In this document: in pieces, positions 23,411-35,200 of the stretch | Layout of the letters: the number at the start of each line of letters is the position of its first letter | Numbering within the stretch: position 1 is the stretch's first letter | Assembly (NCBI RefSeq): GCF_018320785.1 | Contig: NC_054877.1 | Coordinates: forward strand, 26,394,329 to 26,458,328 | Length of the DNA: 64,000 nucleotides | Direction: 5' to 3' | Source: Cheilinus undulatus | Lineage: Eukaryota > Chordata > Actinopteri > Labriformes > Labridae | Made by a program: the position numbers and the translations under genes | The notes under the pieces: model-generated | Databases searched by the model: none | Seen by the model: only the letters and a program-made list of their open reading frames with translations | Told to the model about the DNA's origin: nothing

Positions 23411-24627
23411 CAGGGTTGCCAGGTCCGCGGTTTTCCCGCGGAATTGGGCTACTTTTAACGTACTGCCGCTCCTTCACCTCCTCTCGCCCCCTCCACACAC
23501 ACTGTAGACGCTCCAGTGCGCGCCCCCTCGAGCACGCGGGTGCTTTCATTTGAATCGTAGCTCTTATAAGGCTTACTTGAAAAAAAAAAAATCCTCCCGA
23601 AATCCTCTGTAAAGGTGAAAACTGTCAGCAGTAGCCTAAAGACTGCACCAAGTCACATCAATAAATCTAAGTCCACACAAAGAAGACACACTTTAACTGC
23701 CACATTCAAATGAAAACTTGGTTATTATTACCGTTGGGTGCGCCCAGGACGGAGGAACGTGCGTAAAAGTGCGCAGAGGAAGCCCGCTGACGGCGCGTCT
23801 CTTCAGTAAGTTCATAATACCTTCATAAAGATGTGCTGTCTTGTGTTGAAGCTTCTAATACCCTCGTTTTAACACATTTCTTCAGTCATTTCCTGCCAGT
23901 GCTCTCCCATACTCGTATTTGATGACGACTTTTGTGATGCGCATCATCATCAACGAGCCAAACACACACGGATCACATCTTAAAATAATGTAAAACTGAG
24001 TAAAACTTGTCCAAACATGGGTGTTTCACTTGATCTTAAACTTACTAATGATAAATACTGTCAAAAGGGCAGAAACAGAAAAATGAAAGCAACAAACTGG
24101 CAGAGCGATTTGTGAGGGGGAGCTGCAGGTGTGAGGCAGGGCCAGTTTTAGCCATTTGAAGACCCAGGGCAAAGACCAATATGGGGACCCTCCCCCTTTA
24201 GCTAAAAGTATCAGAAATTAGAGTAAAAAAAAAACCAAAGCACCCTTTTAAGTTAACAGTCACATAACTACAGTAAATGTCCAAATATGAAATATAAATA
24301 CCCAGACACCCATAATTCATGGGTGTGTGTGTGTGGGGGGGGGGGTCTGTGATGTAACTGTGTCTTGTGTGTCAGTATTTAATATCTGTAGCAGAAAAAC
24401 TACTCTATTTACACTCAAGTACAACTAAACAACCTGCAGAGGGGCAGGAAAACATGGAACATGGCACACAGACATACACGCCACCCACAGAGAAGCAGAA
24501 TGTCTGGCAGGTAAGCAGTATGGCAGAGGTTTTAACTGTGTTATTTTGAATTTAAGCATTGGGCTGGCTTTGGGCTAGTTTTTAACGGCCATTGGGCTGG
24601 TTTTGTCACACAGACCTGGCAACCCTG
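23411..24627. mobile_element. hAT-type element with perfect 8-bp target duplication
   Basis: The ends CAGGGTTGCCAGGTC and GACCTGGCAACCCTG are perfect 15-bp inverted repeats, flanked on both sides by ATCACCAC (23403-23410 and 24628-24635). The 1217-bp body has no transposase ORF, so it is non-autonomous. It includes a G-rich run near 24330-24344 and lies between two divergent genes. Confidence 0.85.
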
Positions 24628-24639
24628 ATCACCACAGTC

Positions 24640-24839
24640 TCAAACACACACACACACACACACACAGAGAGACACACAAACATCTCGCCCAGCTAGCTGT
24701 AACCGGCTAGCGAGGCTGTTGTCGAGTTGACACCCTCCCCAAACCTCGGCAGCAGCTAAGCTGCACAGTCGACATGGCAAGAAAATATCGCAAGAATTTG
24801 CTAAAGAAAGATGAAAATCTTCCAAGTCTTTTGGAATGA
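24640..24839 (+). other. rc3h1: Non-coding first exon of rc3h1 with a 21-codon upstream ORF
   Basis: A (CA)n run near 24644 is followed by GC-rich sequence and an exon ending at 24839 with donor GTGAGT. The acceptor that begins the exon carrying the roquin start is at 26055. An upstream ORF at 24774-24839 (ATG in GACATGG context, 21 codons, basic peptide beginning MARKYRKNLL) ends with its stop codon exactly at the exon end. The transcription start is not known, and the link to rc3h1 is inferred from position and splice signals. Confidence 0.5.
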
Positions 24840-25344
24840 GTGAGTAGAATCGACGACAACAATATATTTGCTCCGAGTATCAACTATTACTGCTTTGTGT
24901 AATGTTTTAGTGATATTAATGACGCATAGCTGTGGTTATTTGATGCTAACACGAAGACTGCTAGCATACATGCTAACTGCTACCAGAGGGAGGAGTACGG
25001 GTGTTCGCTGGGCTGTTAGCCTTCTGTGCTCAGTAGACAAGAAGACTATTTGACTAAGTTGCTTTTACACTGTGACCGAATATAGCCTCCCTAAATGTGT
25101 TGTTTGCGACACTAAATAAACGGCATGTCCGTGAAAATGAATACATTTCCTGTGTAGTTTGGTTGCTGGGTAGTTTTAAACCCAGCGTTACATAATCTTG
25201 CTGTTGAGAGTCAAATGGCTCCACCACTGTGTCACTCCGTTTCTTTTGCTACCGTTTCCCTGACCAGTAAACGACACGGCACCTTAGTGCTCTCAACGAT
25301 GTAATGAATTCATACTCGGATATACATTGTTGTATTCCACTGTA

Positions 25345-25384
25345 TCATCACCAACCTATGAATATATATTAGGTTGTGGTGATG
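25345..25384. repeat. Small near-perfect palindrome in rc3h1 intron 1
   Basis: TCATCACCAACCTA is followed after an AT-rich spacer by TTAGGTTGTGGTGATG, forming an imperfect hairpin. Its nature is unknown. Confidence 0.4.
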
Positions 25385-26067
25385 TTTTAATCAGACGACG
25401 TTTGCTCGCTAGCGAACAGAGCAAGCTAGCCACCCATAGCTTAGCGTGCTAAAGTAAGCTAACGTTAACTGCAGCTATCGGGCTAACATATCACCTAATA
25501 AGAGATGAAGTAATAGGCGAATAATATATTTCAGTTTAAGCTACTGTGGCGATCTCAGTGGTCAGCATTATAAATTGTATTTTCCGCTGGGTTATGTGTT
25601 ATTGTATAAGTAAACGGTAGCTTCATAACAAGCTAAATAGACTTCGTTGTTAGCCTCTTTTAGGACCCTTTGTCCGTAATCGTAGTGGGCAACCAGCTCT
25701 TTTAAATAGGCCACACAGCAGTTGTTTTGGTCCGACTCCGTGCCTCGTTACTTCTTTGGCTTTCAGGTGTATGAGGTGTCGCCACTCATATGTTTAGTGA
25801 GATTTTTTTCTGACGACGAAATATCGTATAATGGCGAGTAGTCAGTATCACAGTTACAGAGTGTAATGTTATGCTAGGTTGTCAGTAGTCGTACAATAAA
25901 CCGATTTCGTCATCCTGATGCGTTTGATGCATTTGTTCTCCAGAGATGCGCTCTTATGACTACTCAGTGTTAATACCCGTGACCTATGTGATAAATTGTC
26001 CAAATTGTGAACAATTTCTAAATATTCTCATCTCTGTCTTTCTCTCTTTCACAGTATTCATCACGCG

Positions 26068-26104
26068 ATGTGATCCAAAATCCACAATGTGTGAGAAAAT
26101 TTAA
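26068..26104 (+). other. rc3h1: Two tiny upstream ORFs in the rc3h1 leader
   Basis: The second exon holds a start-stop element (ATGTGA, 26068-26073) and a five-codon ORF (ATG at 26087, TAA at 26102-26104) ahead of the real start at 26243. They are seen directly; a role in translation control is inferred. Confidence 0.45.
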
Positions 26105-26242
26105 GAACGATTAAGTTCGGAAGAAAAATTCTTGATTCCAGTGGAATCTTCCATATATATATTAATATTATTATTATTATTAGTTTTTTCTGTGTTAAAT
26201 CTTACATACATTTACACACACTCGTCCCATCAACATATAACC

Positions 26243-29200
26243 ATGCCAGTGCAAGCACCACAATGGACAGAGTTCCTGCTGTGCCCAATCTGCACACAGA
26301 CATTCGAAGAGACTGTTCGCAGGCCCATCAGTTTGGGCTGTGGACATACTGTCTGCAAGATGTGCCTGAACAAGTTGCACCGAAAGGCCTGTCCCTTTGA
26401 CCAGACAGCCATCAGTACAGACATCGAGCAGTTACCTGTCAACACAGCCCTGTTGCAGCTGGTGGGAGGCCAGGTAAGGCTTGTGTCTATGTTTTTACAC
26501 TTGTTTGACGGTTTAAGATGGATCTTTGGTGTTGACTTTTCTTTATTGTACTATGTGACTGAAGATAAAAGACTCTGATTTATTTTGTTTTTAAACAGTG
26601 GGTCATTTTTAGACACCATCTCTTTGCTGTCACTGTAATGTTTCCTGTAATTACTGTTTATGGACTTTATTAGAGTGTTACACACGGACTGCCACATGAT
26701 GTACATAGCTTTCAGATTCCTGCATGACTCTCACTCCAGTCATTGAGCAATTATGTTGATTCTTTTGGTTTACTGAGTGCTGGCACAATCAGCTGTGAGT
26801 GTCTGACCAATAGGGTGGGGCACCTCTAATGGTGTTTTGTCTTTGTTGGCCAAGTTTCCAGCCATAAGCTGTATAATGAAGGGTAATTTGAGTGTATCAG
26901 CTACGAGCCTAATGTGTATTCGATGTGCAGTAGTCATCACTAAGATGTCTCTTAGATGAGTGCCTCGCAGGCTGTGCTCATACAGGCGAGAAGGTATTAC
27001 ATCAGTTATCATTAGATGCCCCAAAGCTGCAGGTCTGTATTAAGGCAATGGGTGAAAATTTAATGTGGCAGAATTGTTTTGATTTGTGATCGGATGTCTT
27101 GTAGTTTTTCAACTGAATATTTATAAGGTTTGGAAGTGTGTCAGCTATGAAGTGTGATGTAGCAAGACCTGAGCATGTAAATAACACTATGATGAAAGAT
27201 GAGTCTTTGTCTCTGTCTACAAGCACTGTCTGCAGTGATCAATGCTGTTTGACAAGACATATTTCAAAAAATATGACATCTGAATCTTCCTGTGATCCGT
27301 GGTTTTCCTGGCTGTTGTATAAATATGATCAAGGCAAAAGTAAATGTCTGAAGCATACTCAAGTTACACCAATAAAGTTATTGCCTAATGGTATAGATAA
27401 GAGGAGTTTTCAAAAGAGCTTCTAAGGACACTAAATGCTTGAAATGTGTCTGTGTGCTTGTGCAAGCAATGTGGCTGGTTTGCTTGTCTTTGAAATTTAT
27501 CATTTATTTTCAGTAGATTATAGGCCTTTGTGCTGGATAAGTTGGACATATTTGCTGCTTAAACAGAAAGACTTAAGTTTCTGGGTAAATTTACAAGCTT
27601 CAATTCATAGACAGCTATCTTATTGATAAATAAAACACTTAGCTATTTTCATAAATAAATTGGACAAATTATGACTTTGTGTTTCACTTTACACTCACTA
27701 GAAATTATCTAGACAATTACAAAAAGAGCTTAATCTGTTGCTATGATTTGTCCTAATTATTTCCCTCTGTGCTTTGCTGCAGGTACCTAAGGCTCAGCCA
27801 GTGGCCTTGATAACCAGTCCAGAGGACTCGCAGCATTATGAGGAGGCCAGGCAGTGTGTGGAGGAGCTGGCTCTCTACCTCAAACCTCTCAGCAACACCA
27901 GAGGTACTTTAAACACACACACGCTGACACACAAACATAGTATTGTCATCTTTCTTTTCATTCTTGTGTTCTGCCAGTTTGATAAAATTCTGGAGGTTGC
28001 TGTCAACAGGGAAGTCCAGAACACAATGTTTCTGGCATTTATGTGGTTCAAAATGTGAGAATACTGTTGCTGGGTGACCGTAAATTCCTTGTTCCCCTCT
28101 CAAAAATGCTGCATGAGAGAAGTTATTTGTAATTTCCCAGAGAGACCAGCCAAGATAGTTTGTAAACATAAGCTTATCTTGCAGTTAATCAACTTGGAGC
28201 TCTTTGAAAATTTCCTCTCAAAGTTTTGAATGTAACATGACCAGGCTAGTATTCTCGTAAACACAGTCAAAAATGCACTCAGTTAAAGGCAAAAAATTTA
28301 TATTGATTATATGTCTGATCACATGACATTTGGAGTTGTCATCAGTTGACCCATATCTGGATGAACCTGATGACTGGCCTCCGTTCACTTAAACTGATTT
28401 TCATTGTCACTCTGTCTTTCACCTGTCCTGGTAGAATAATATGCAGAGAGAGGTCCATGGAAGATAAATCATCATACTTGTGTTTGTATTTCTGATATGG
28501 AAAGTATGACTTAATAGTTGTGGTGTTGTAAAACATGATTCTCATAATTTCAAGTATTAACTTTCTGCAACTCTGGATTGATCCACAATGTTGACTGAAA
28601 GCTTTAGAAATACTTAAACCATCTTAAACTGTTACCAGTATTTACCCTAGGTTTACAGCTTTTTTGGGGAAGCGGGGGCAGCGGACATGACACAAACACT
28701 TGAAGGAATCATGTTGTTCATGTGTTTCTCTTAATGACAGCTGTCAATATGACAACTGAAATAATCCCCTCGTCATTCTCTATCTAGAAATATTAATTTA
28801 TGCATGCATGTGTGAATGGTAAGTGATTAATAATGTATTTATTTATATAAGCATGTATGAATGGAAATTAACTTTTTGCCTGCCTGCCACACCAAGAGTA
28901 CTTTTCGGACTGTATTGCATAACAATATTAAGTGTGAATTTTAAGTATGCTGTCAAAAAGGCCTCCCCACCTGCAAATGAGTCTAACATCTGAAAGATTT
29001 CCCAAATAAATAACCAAATGATTATTTAAGAAACAGTTTATTCTAACATGTAGCATATTTATTATAGGTTAGATTATGTATTTTGGTAAATTTGCTTCAT
29101 GATGAAACTTGTTTGTCCTCCACTGACTTTATCTACTAATGTTCTCTCTCTTCACTATTGTTATCCACACACATTGCATGTCTCTGTCTCCTCCTGTTGT

Positions 29201-32200
29201 CTCTATGCCTGTGTGATCTTTTGTCAATACTCCTACGTTTTAAAGGTTAAAGAGTTTTTGTCATAATCTGCATGTGGACGAGGTTTATTTAAGAGTGTAC
29301 ATAACGATCATAAATAACACCGGTAGCGTCAGGTGCTATGAGAAACATGTACGCGGGGAATAAAAAGACAAAAGGGAACGTCCACCAGTTTAATGATCCC
29401 TGATGAATTAATTTTAAAATGATAAAATGACGATCAGGTGACCCGCAGATAGGCCGCTCAGTTATAGTCTGTATAGTAACTGATCCCCTCTGATATTCAT
29501 GGCACACCTGCCGTACTTTGCAATAAAGACATAAAATGTTCTCTTTGCTTTAGGTTTTTCTTTGTGTGATTACATTGTTAATAGGGGTGCACCGATCGAT
29601 CAGCCAAAATCGGAATTGGTGCTGATTTCCTTAATTTTGGGGGATCGGTGATCGGCCGATACTTAGATAAGATAGGTGGATAAGATCTGTTTCATATGTA
29701 CCTCTACCTACTTAAATGTGAAAAATGAAAGACTAAAGGAACTGATATAAATCAGTAGTTTGGAGAGCAATGCTCTAAACTTTTCATTTATATTTGAGAG
29801 AACTACCTCATGTGCAGTTAAAACAACAAGTTTATATTGTGTCATGGGTATTGTTCAATGCTTTTCAATAAAATAAGACTGGAACATTCAAGGTGTATGC
29901 TGTCAGTTATAAAAAAAGAAAAAATCTGTATCGCCCAAAATCGGAATCGGCAGGTCAGACTTTTTAAAGATCAGTGATCTTTAAGAAAATTGCAATCGGT
30001 GCACCCCTAATCGTTAATCAGCTGATAAATCGCTACAAATACAGCCTGGAAGCTGCATTGTATTGACAACATTTTAGAAAGCTTTTTATTCTCAAATAGT
30101 TTAGAGCTCCTTGGTGCACAGCAGACTGGGGTAGATCCTGAAATAAACATCCACATATGACAAATAGGAAATGCATTCTGAGGCAGGAATTTGTATGAAT
30201 AGAAAATCGATGCTGAATGGAATTATGACCCCAGAGTTTAAAATTATACAAAACCAGTTCAAATAAATGTAGTCCATGAGATGCTGATAGATTTAAACTC
30301 CAACTTCATAGTTTTTAGAACTTGTTTTTATGCAAATGATCAGATACTGGGCAGTAGCTTTTTTATAGTGGTGTTGATTCAACTGAAAGGCCATTTTAGA
30401 CTGTAAATGTGGTGCAGTTAAATTTATATTCTAAGGCTTTTTGCAAAATTGATTTTTATGAATGAATTGATTTACGTCTGAATGTTTTATGATTGTGTAT
30501 TGATTACCAAATGTCCTTGAATCAATATTTTTAAGCACACTTCAAAAAAAATTGCCAGCAGCCAGTCTGGGACCACAGACAGTATCCAAATGGAAATTTT
30601 TTTGAATTGGTAGGGCTCTCTGAATACTGTTGCCTCAGCTGAAACAGGATTTATCTCAGGACTTGTGTGTTGTGTATACTAAAATGTATTAGTTTTGCTG
30701 GATGTTCTTTGTAACATTGCAGCTGGTGGTTATTTTAATCATATGTTACAGGTACCTGTATGTGTAATGTCTCTCCAGGTGTGGGTCTGAGCAGCACAGC
30801 CCAGAGCATTCTGAGTCGACCCATGCAGAGGAAACTGGTAACTCTTGTCCACTGCCAGCTGGTAGAGGAGGAAGGCCGTGTAAGAGCCATGAGAGCTGCC
30901 CGCTCTCTGGGAGAAAGAACAGTCACAGAGCTCATCTTGCAACATCAGAATCCCCAGCAGCTCTCCTCCAATCTGTGGGCTGCTGTGCGTGCACGAGGAT
31001 GCCAGTTTCTAGGCCCAGGTAGGTCACTTTAACCTTACTTGCAACGTAAGACAGAAACAGCACTTCTTGTCATGTTTTTATATTTTTGTATTTCTTTCTC
31101 CTAGCCATGCAGGAGGAAGCTCTCAAATTGGTCCTTCTCGCTCTGGAGGATGGCTCTGCTCTGTCCAGGAAAGTGTTGGTTCTCTTTGTTGTCCAGCGGC
31201 TTGAACCCCGCTTTCCACAGGCCTCTAAGACCAGTATAGGCCACGTGGTGCAGCTCCTCTATAGGGCCTCCTGCTTCAAGGTATGTCCCTGACTGACCAG
31301 AAAAAAATCTTAGTAATGATGTGCAGCATGTGCCACATTTGTCCATTGCTTCATTACTTTCAAATCACCTGTTAATCATCAAGCAGTTGTTGAAATGTCT
31401 ATGTAGAAAAATAAGCATGCCTTTTTTTTCTTTTCAATGCTTTCTTAGGTCACCAAAAGGGATGAAGATTCATCCCTGATGCAGTTGAAAGAGGAGTTCC
31501 GTACTTATGAGGCCCTGCGGCGTGAGCATGACTCTCAGATAGTTCAGATAGCCATGGAGGGGGGGCTACGCATTGCACCTGACCAGTGGTCTTCTCTGTT
31601 GTATGGAGATCAGTCTCACAAGTCACACATGCAGTCTATCATTGATAAGGTCTGTGTAAAGTTTTTTTTGTTTGTATCCCATATGTTTGTTTCATATCTT
31701 GTCGCATTTCCTCCCATTTTTTGATGGCTTATATGTTTTGTTGGCTTTTCATGAGTTATGTGTGAGTTAACACATTAACCACCTATTTTTTTCTACCTCT
31801 AATACAGCTGCAGACCCCTGCCTCTTTTGCTCAGAGTGTTCAGGAGCTAACAATTGCGCTGCAGAGGACTGGAGACCCAGCCAACCTCAACAGGTTGCGG
31901 CCCCACCTGGAGCTACTGGCCAACATTGATCCAAGTCCTGGTAGGAAAAAGCTGAAGTTTTGTTTTGTTGTTATGAAAGAAGTCAATCACATGCAGTGTC
32001 ACAAGTTGGAGTTCAAACAATGACCTTTGTATCTGTCTGATCTGCTGTCATGCATTTCTTAAGACTTTTCAATAATCTAATTTTTAATAAGGTTATGGAT
32101 GACTTCAATTGTTGGGATAAAATATGTACGTTGCAGTTTATCTGGCCCTAAAGAGTAGCATCCCATATATTCTAATTACTCGGAAGACACGCTAAAAATA

Positions 32201-35200
32201 GTTTGTGTTCATGATGTAACTTTTATTTTGCCTGTGTAAAAATTCAATGACTTTTCATTCATTGCACTCCTAAAGCACAACCCACATGTATCTCACCTTG
32301 TAATTAAAGCTTGTTTTCTCATTTATCTTTTTCTTTCCCAAGATGCCCCCCCTCCAACATGGGAGCAGCTTGAAAAAGGGTTAGTTGCAGTCAAAACAGT
32401 GGTGCATGGCCTAGTTGACTTCATCCAGAACCACAGCAAGAAAGGAGCGGACCCTCAGCAGGTGAGTCTATCTGATAGGTCACAAACTGATTTACTCCAC
32501 CCTTGTGTGTAGCTTAATTATTCCTGCCAAAAGACTTTCAACCATCCATATCATCTTATTAAACAACTACTGATGTTATTTGTATGATCTGTCTTATTTA
32601 ACACAGCCAACTTCAAAGCTCAGCTCTGTTGTTGTGTCAGACAGCATCTTTCAAAAGGTCACAAGAGGTCATGTGTATTTCATTTCTTTACTCTGACTTC
32701 AGCCTCCTCAGCACAGCAAGTACAAGACTTACATGTGCCGTGACATGAAACAGAAGGGAGGCTGTCCTCGGGGAGCCAGCTGTACTTTTGCTCATTCTCA
32801 GGAAGAACTAGAAAAGTGAGTCTGACTGTAATCAGCATTGCTTATGGCTTTTTGATCACATATTCAATGTAAAATCAAAGTAATTTTATACTGCCCTACC
32901 TCTCTTAACACATTAAACCCTGTCACATTTACTTCAGGTATCGTAAGATGAATAAACGTCTAGCAGCTCGCCTCCCAGGCTCAGGAGGGCTCATGCCAGA
33001 TGACGGCCTTCCTCTTGATGTAGCAGTGACCCGGAAGCCTTCGCCTCTCACCAACGGCAGCAATGCACCCTCTTTGCCCCAGCTCATACCCCGTGGCACA
33101 GACTCAGTCCCTTATGAGCTTCTGCGAAAACCCATGAAGATGGATGGAGGCAGTCCCAGCGCCCCAGGATCCCCACCTGATCCGTGAGTCGAGCTTTTTC
33201 TGCTTATCAAATTAATGGCCAACTGAGGGGTAAAAATCCACAAAGTTTCGCTCTAATGGGATCTAGCTGATTGCACTCTGATTCTTTCCAGTCTTTTTGG
33301 ATCTAGAAATTTAGAAATGTTAGGTATCCTATTAAACAGGTATAGATCAGTCTGTCTGAATCTGTGTTTGGCATAACAGCAAGACTCTGAGGTCTATGAC
33401 TTCAGATTACTGAAAATTGTGTGCCCACATAGCTGTTTACTGATCGTAATTGTTCACTATTATGTGTTTCACACATCCATCTGGAAAACCTCTCATACAC
33501 AGCATTTGGGAAAGGGCAGAGACTTAAAAAAAAACTCGGAGGGTGATTGAATGAATGTTCTCCCTGTCACATCTTTATGGGCCAATCAGAGCAATAAAGC
33601 ACGTGACGTAGCCGCTACCCAGGAGTAAATCCATAGAGAACTGCATAATGCGAACCATGACAACTGTAGACAATTCAGTACATGACTTTTGTCGTTCTTG
33701 AAAGAAAACAACTCAATGATGTTCTTTTTTCTTCTTTTAATGAAGAAATGTCATCAAGTTCTGATAAAACTGGTGCTTTAGCAGAATCCACGCTAATGTC
33801 TTCCACCATAATTGCACCAGCCTCTAGTTGCTGCTAGCTTACGTTGTGACTCCGCCACGCCCCAAAGCACTGCCCCTTGACGCTAATTAGTCCTGTCACT
33901 TTCTAACCGGGCCCTAACGGTTTAGACGGGAGCTTTGCAAGATGGATTCGCCAGTGAAAAACACAGAAGCAGGCGTATCCATCTGCTTTGCAAGGTTAGA
34001 GAAGATATGGGTAGATTGCAAAAGTTCACTACACAAAGATGCAATCAGACAGTGTCCAGTCACTAGACTGCCAAAGGTTCACTTTGCTTTCCAGTCTGGA
34101 TAGAACTGCATGCATGTCATTGTTGAATCAGAATGATATTTAAATATCAGGTTTTAGGTTAGAGAATATTTAACCAGTAATCAACATTTGAATTCATGCC
34201 ACAATGTGTAAAGTGTCTGGCTAACATCACATCTGCCACTAGGTTAATCCAAGCCGTAGGGTTAGGATTAGTTCTGTTCAGCTTCCTTTAATCCAACATT
34301 TGTTCCTTTTAGCCTGGACCCTGTATCCAAACCTGGCATTCCTCTTCCACCTCATGCCTTGGCCCACCCAAGAATGCCAGCAGACCACCTCTCTGGGGTG
34401 AAGCACATGCCTGTAGTAGCAAGAGGTCTGCCTGTGTACCCACAACAACAGCTCCCTGAGATATGCTATGACGCTCGCCCCACACCCTCTGCTTCTCAGT
34501 ATGAGCCTCCACAGTATGCCACAGGTAAGGGTCAGTAAACTGTAAAAGCACTGTCTGAAAATTAGTTGTACATTCACATGTTGATGATTACAGGGTGCAT
34601 CATCAATAATAATTGTCCATTTATTTCTCAGGGTACCCCTACCAACAGCCACCACAGTATGTCCCTCGGGATTACATGCGTAACCCTCCGCCACCCAGTG
34701 AGTCAGGGCCCCCATACCAAGACCCTTACCCCGGATACAGCCACCCAGAACGTCCCTATCAGGCCCCTCACTCTGGCCCACCATTCTCCTACCCTCACCC
34801 TCCTCACCATGACCGAGGTCGCCATGGGACATATACTGGCCCACCACCTCCCCCGCAGCCTTATGCGTCTCAGAGGGATGGTTTGGTCAGAATGAGTCCT
34901 GCTCCTCTGGATGTTCCACCACAGTCAGCAGGACAGGCCAACTCCCTATATCACCAGGAGCCCAGTGCTCGGGACAGATACCCCCCAGATGGCTATTATC
35001 CACCAGGAGCCCAGCCTCCTCCTATGAGGGCTTATGCCAGGGTGAGTCTAACACCTTGTCTGGCCTTATTGGTTTCATAATACATGCTCACAGAAGTAAT
35101 TATTCTTTGTATGTGTGTCTAAGGGGCCATCATATAGTGGTTCACAGCCAAGCCTGGACTATCTGCACAGACGTCGGCAGGAGCTGTTATCCCAGCTAGA

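Noticed and set aside
26132-26242. Hydrophobic N-terminal extension of roquin
   Set aside because: It would begin at a TTG codon. The ATG at 26243 gives the standard roquin start, and residue numbers such as Met199 then match the mammalian protein.
34278-34847. 189-codon minus-strand open frame
   Set aside because: It is antisense to rc3h1 coding exons with a Pro/Tyr-rich sense reading, and the protein resembles nothing.
34566-35080. Plus-strand open frame with an unusual Thr/His-rich product
   Set aside because: Out-of-frame reading of the rc3h1 Pro/Tyr-rich exon.
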